From Apis mellifera (Eukaryota; Arthropoda; Insecta; Hymenoptera; Apidae): DNA of 64,000 nucleotides. Of the stretch, positions 63,801-64,000 are shown piece by piece; the first letter of the stretch is position 1; each line of letters starts with the position of its first letter. Location: NCBI RefSeq assembly GCF_003254395.2, contig NC_037649.1:1-64000 (forward strand). The letters are read 5' to 3'. A program made the translations under genes and the position numbers. The notes under the pieces are model-generated. The model was given only the letters and a program-made list of their open reading frames with translations, was not told the DNA's origin and did no database searches.

Positions 63801-64000
63801 GAGAAGGGCGAAATCAAGCGCGCAAAGTGGCGTTACGATACTTTTTTAAAACGTGAAGCATAATCGGGAACGGGAGAAGAAATGTTTGACGGGTGAGGAG
63901 AAGCATTCGCGTTGAGCTGTTCGCGTCAGATTCGTTTACGTTTGTCGGGAAAATGTTTTCACGTAGCGCAACCCGGTGGAATAGGCGGTGACCGTCGAGT

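Larger units (their letters stand above)
58836..64000 (+). other. First intron of the CELF/Bruno-like gene, continued
   Basis: AT-rich to 59330, then GC-elevated blocks (59340-59660, 59930-60420, 60540-60910) and AT-rich DNA to the window end with GC patches at 62330-62600 and 63520-64000. No second CELF exon was recognised. The + ORFs at 61688-62014 and 63619-63849 look moderately protein-like but have no domain, and the second starts with TTG. TA runs lie near 59241-59260. Confidence 0.5.

Noticed and set aside
63619..63849. Protein-like + ORF near the right end
   Set aside because: It opens with TTG rather than ATG, has no recognised domain and does not match the next expected CELF exon.

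Overview
The window is animal nuclear DNA, most probably from a honeybee (Apis). Two observations support this. The left end is a tandem array with a 176-bp unit and one AGCT (AluI) site per unit, which fits what I recall of the published honeybee AluI satellite family. The rest is AT-rich, CpG-containing, low-complexity sequence typical of bee introns and intergenic DNA. No bacterial-style gene organisation, rRNA, tRNA or CRISPR array was seen.

Layout. Positions 1-3945 hold near-identical satellite monomers: 17 landmark copies, mostly 176 bp apart, with 175- and 181-bp variants. Near the left edge this becomes a 788-bp higher-order unit that carries a ~370-bp non-satellite segment, present twice. 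Positions 3946-5092 are the decayed edge of the array. From about 5.1 to 44.8 kb I recognise no gene: the stretch is AT-rich DNA with GC-elevated patches, homopolymers and microsatellites, including a ~517-bp (TTTTA)n block at 11.1 kb. Two short ORFs there (7600-7719 and 37923-38117) are flagged only as candidates.

The one confidently recognised gene is on the + strand. A coding exon at 46410-46590 encodes the N-terminus and first half of RRM1 of a CELF/Bruno-like RNA-binding protein, closest to the Bruno-3/CELF3-6 group, and ends at a canonical GTGAGT splice donor. A GC- and pyrimidine-rich region at 44.8-46.4 kb is its likely promoter and 5' leader. The next exon, which should complete the RNP1 motif, is not found in the remaining 17.4 kb, so 46591-64000 is probably all one large first intron. 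That intron is rich in GA/CT tracts and G-quadruplex motifs. It contains a CpG-rich candidate internal promoter with a leader exon (56.4-58.1 kb) and a decayed Tc1-family transposase on the minus strand (about 58455-58835).

Taken together, the window runs from satellite heterochromatin through a gene-poor flank into the start of a long, probably neural, RNA-binding-protein gene. I found no previously undescribed multi-gene system. The most novel-looking signals are the near-palindrome kept in every satellite monomer, including the most diverged ones, the segment junction that falls inside it, and the putative internal promoter.
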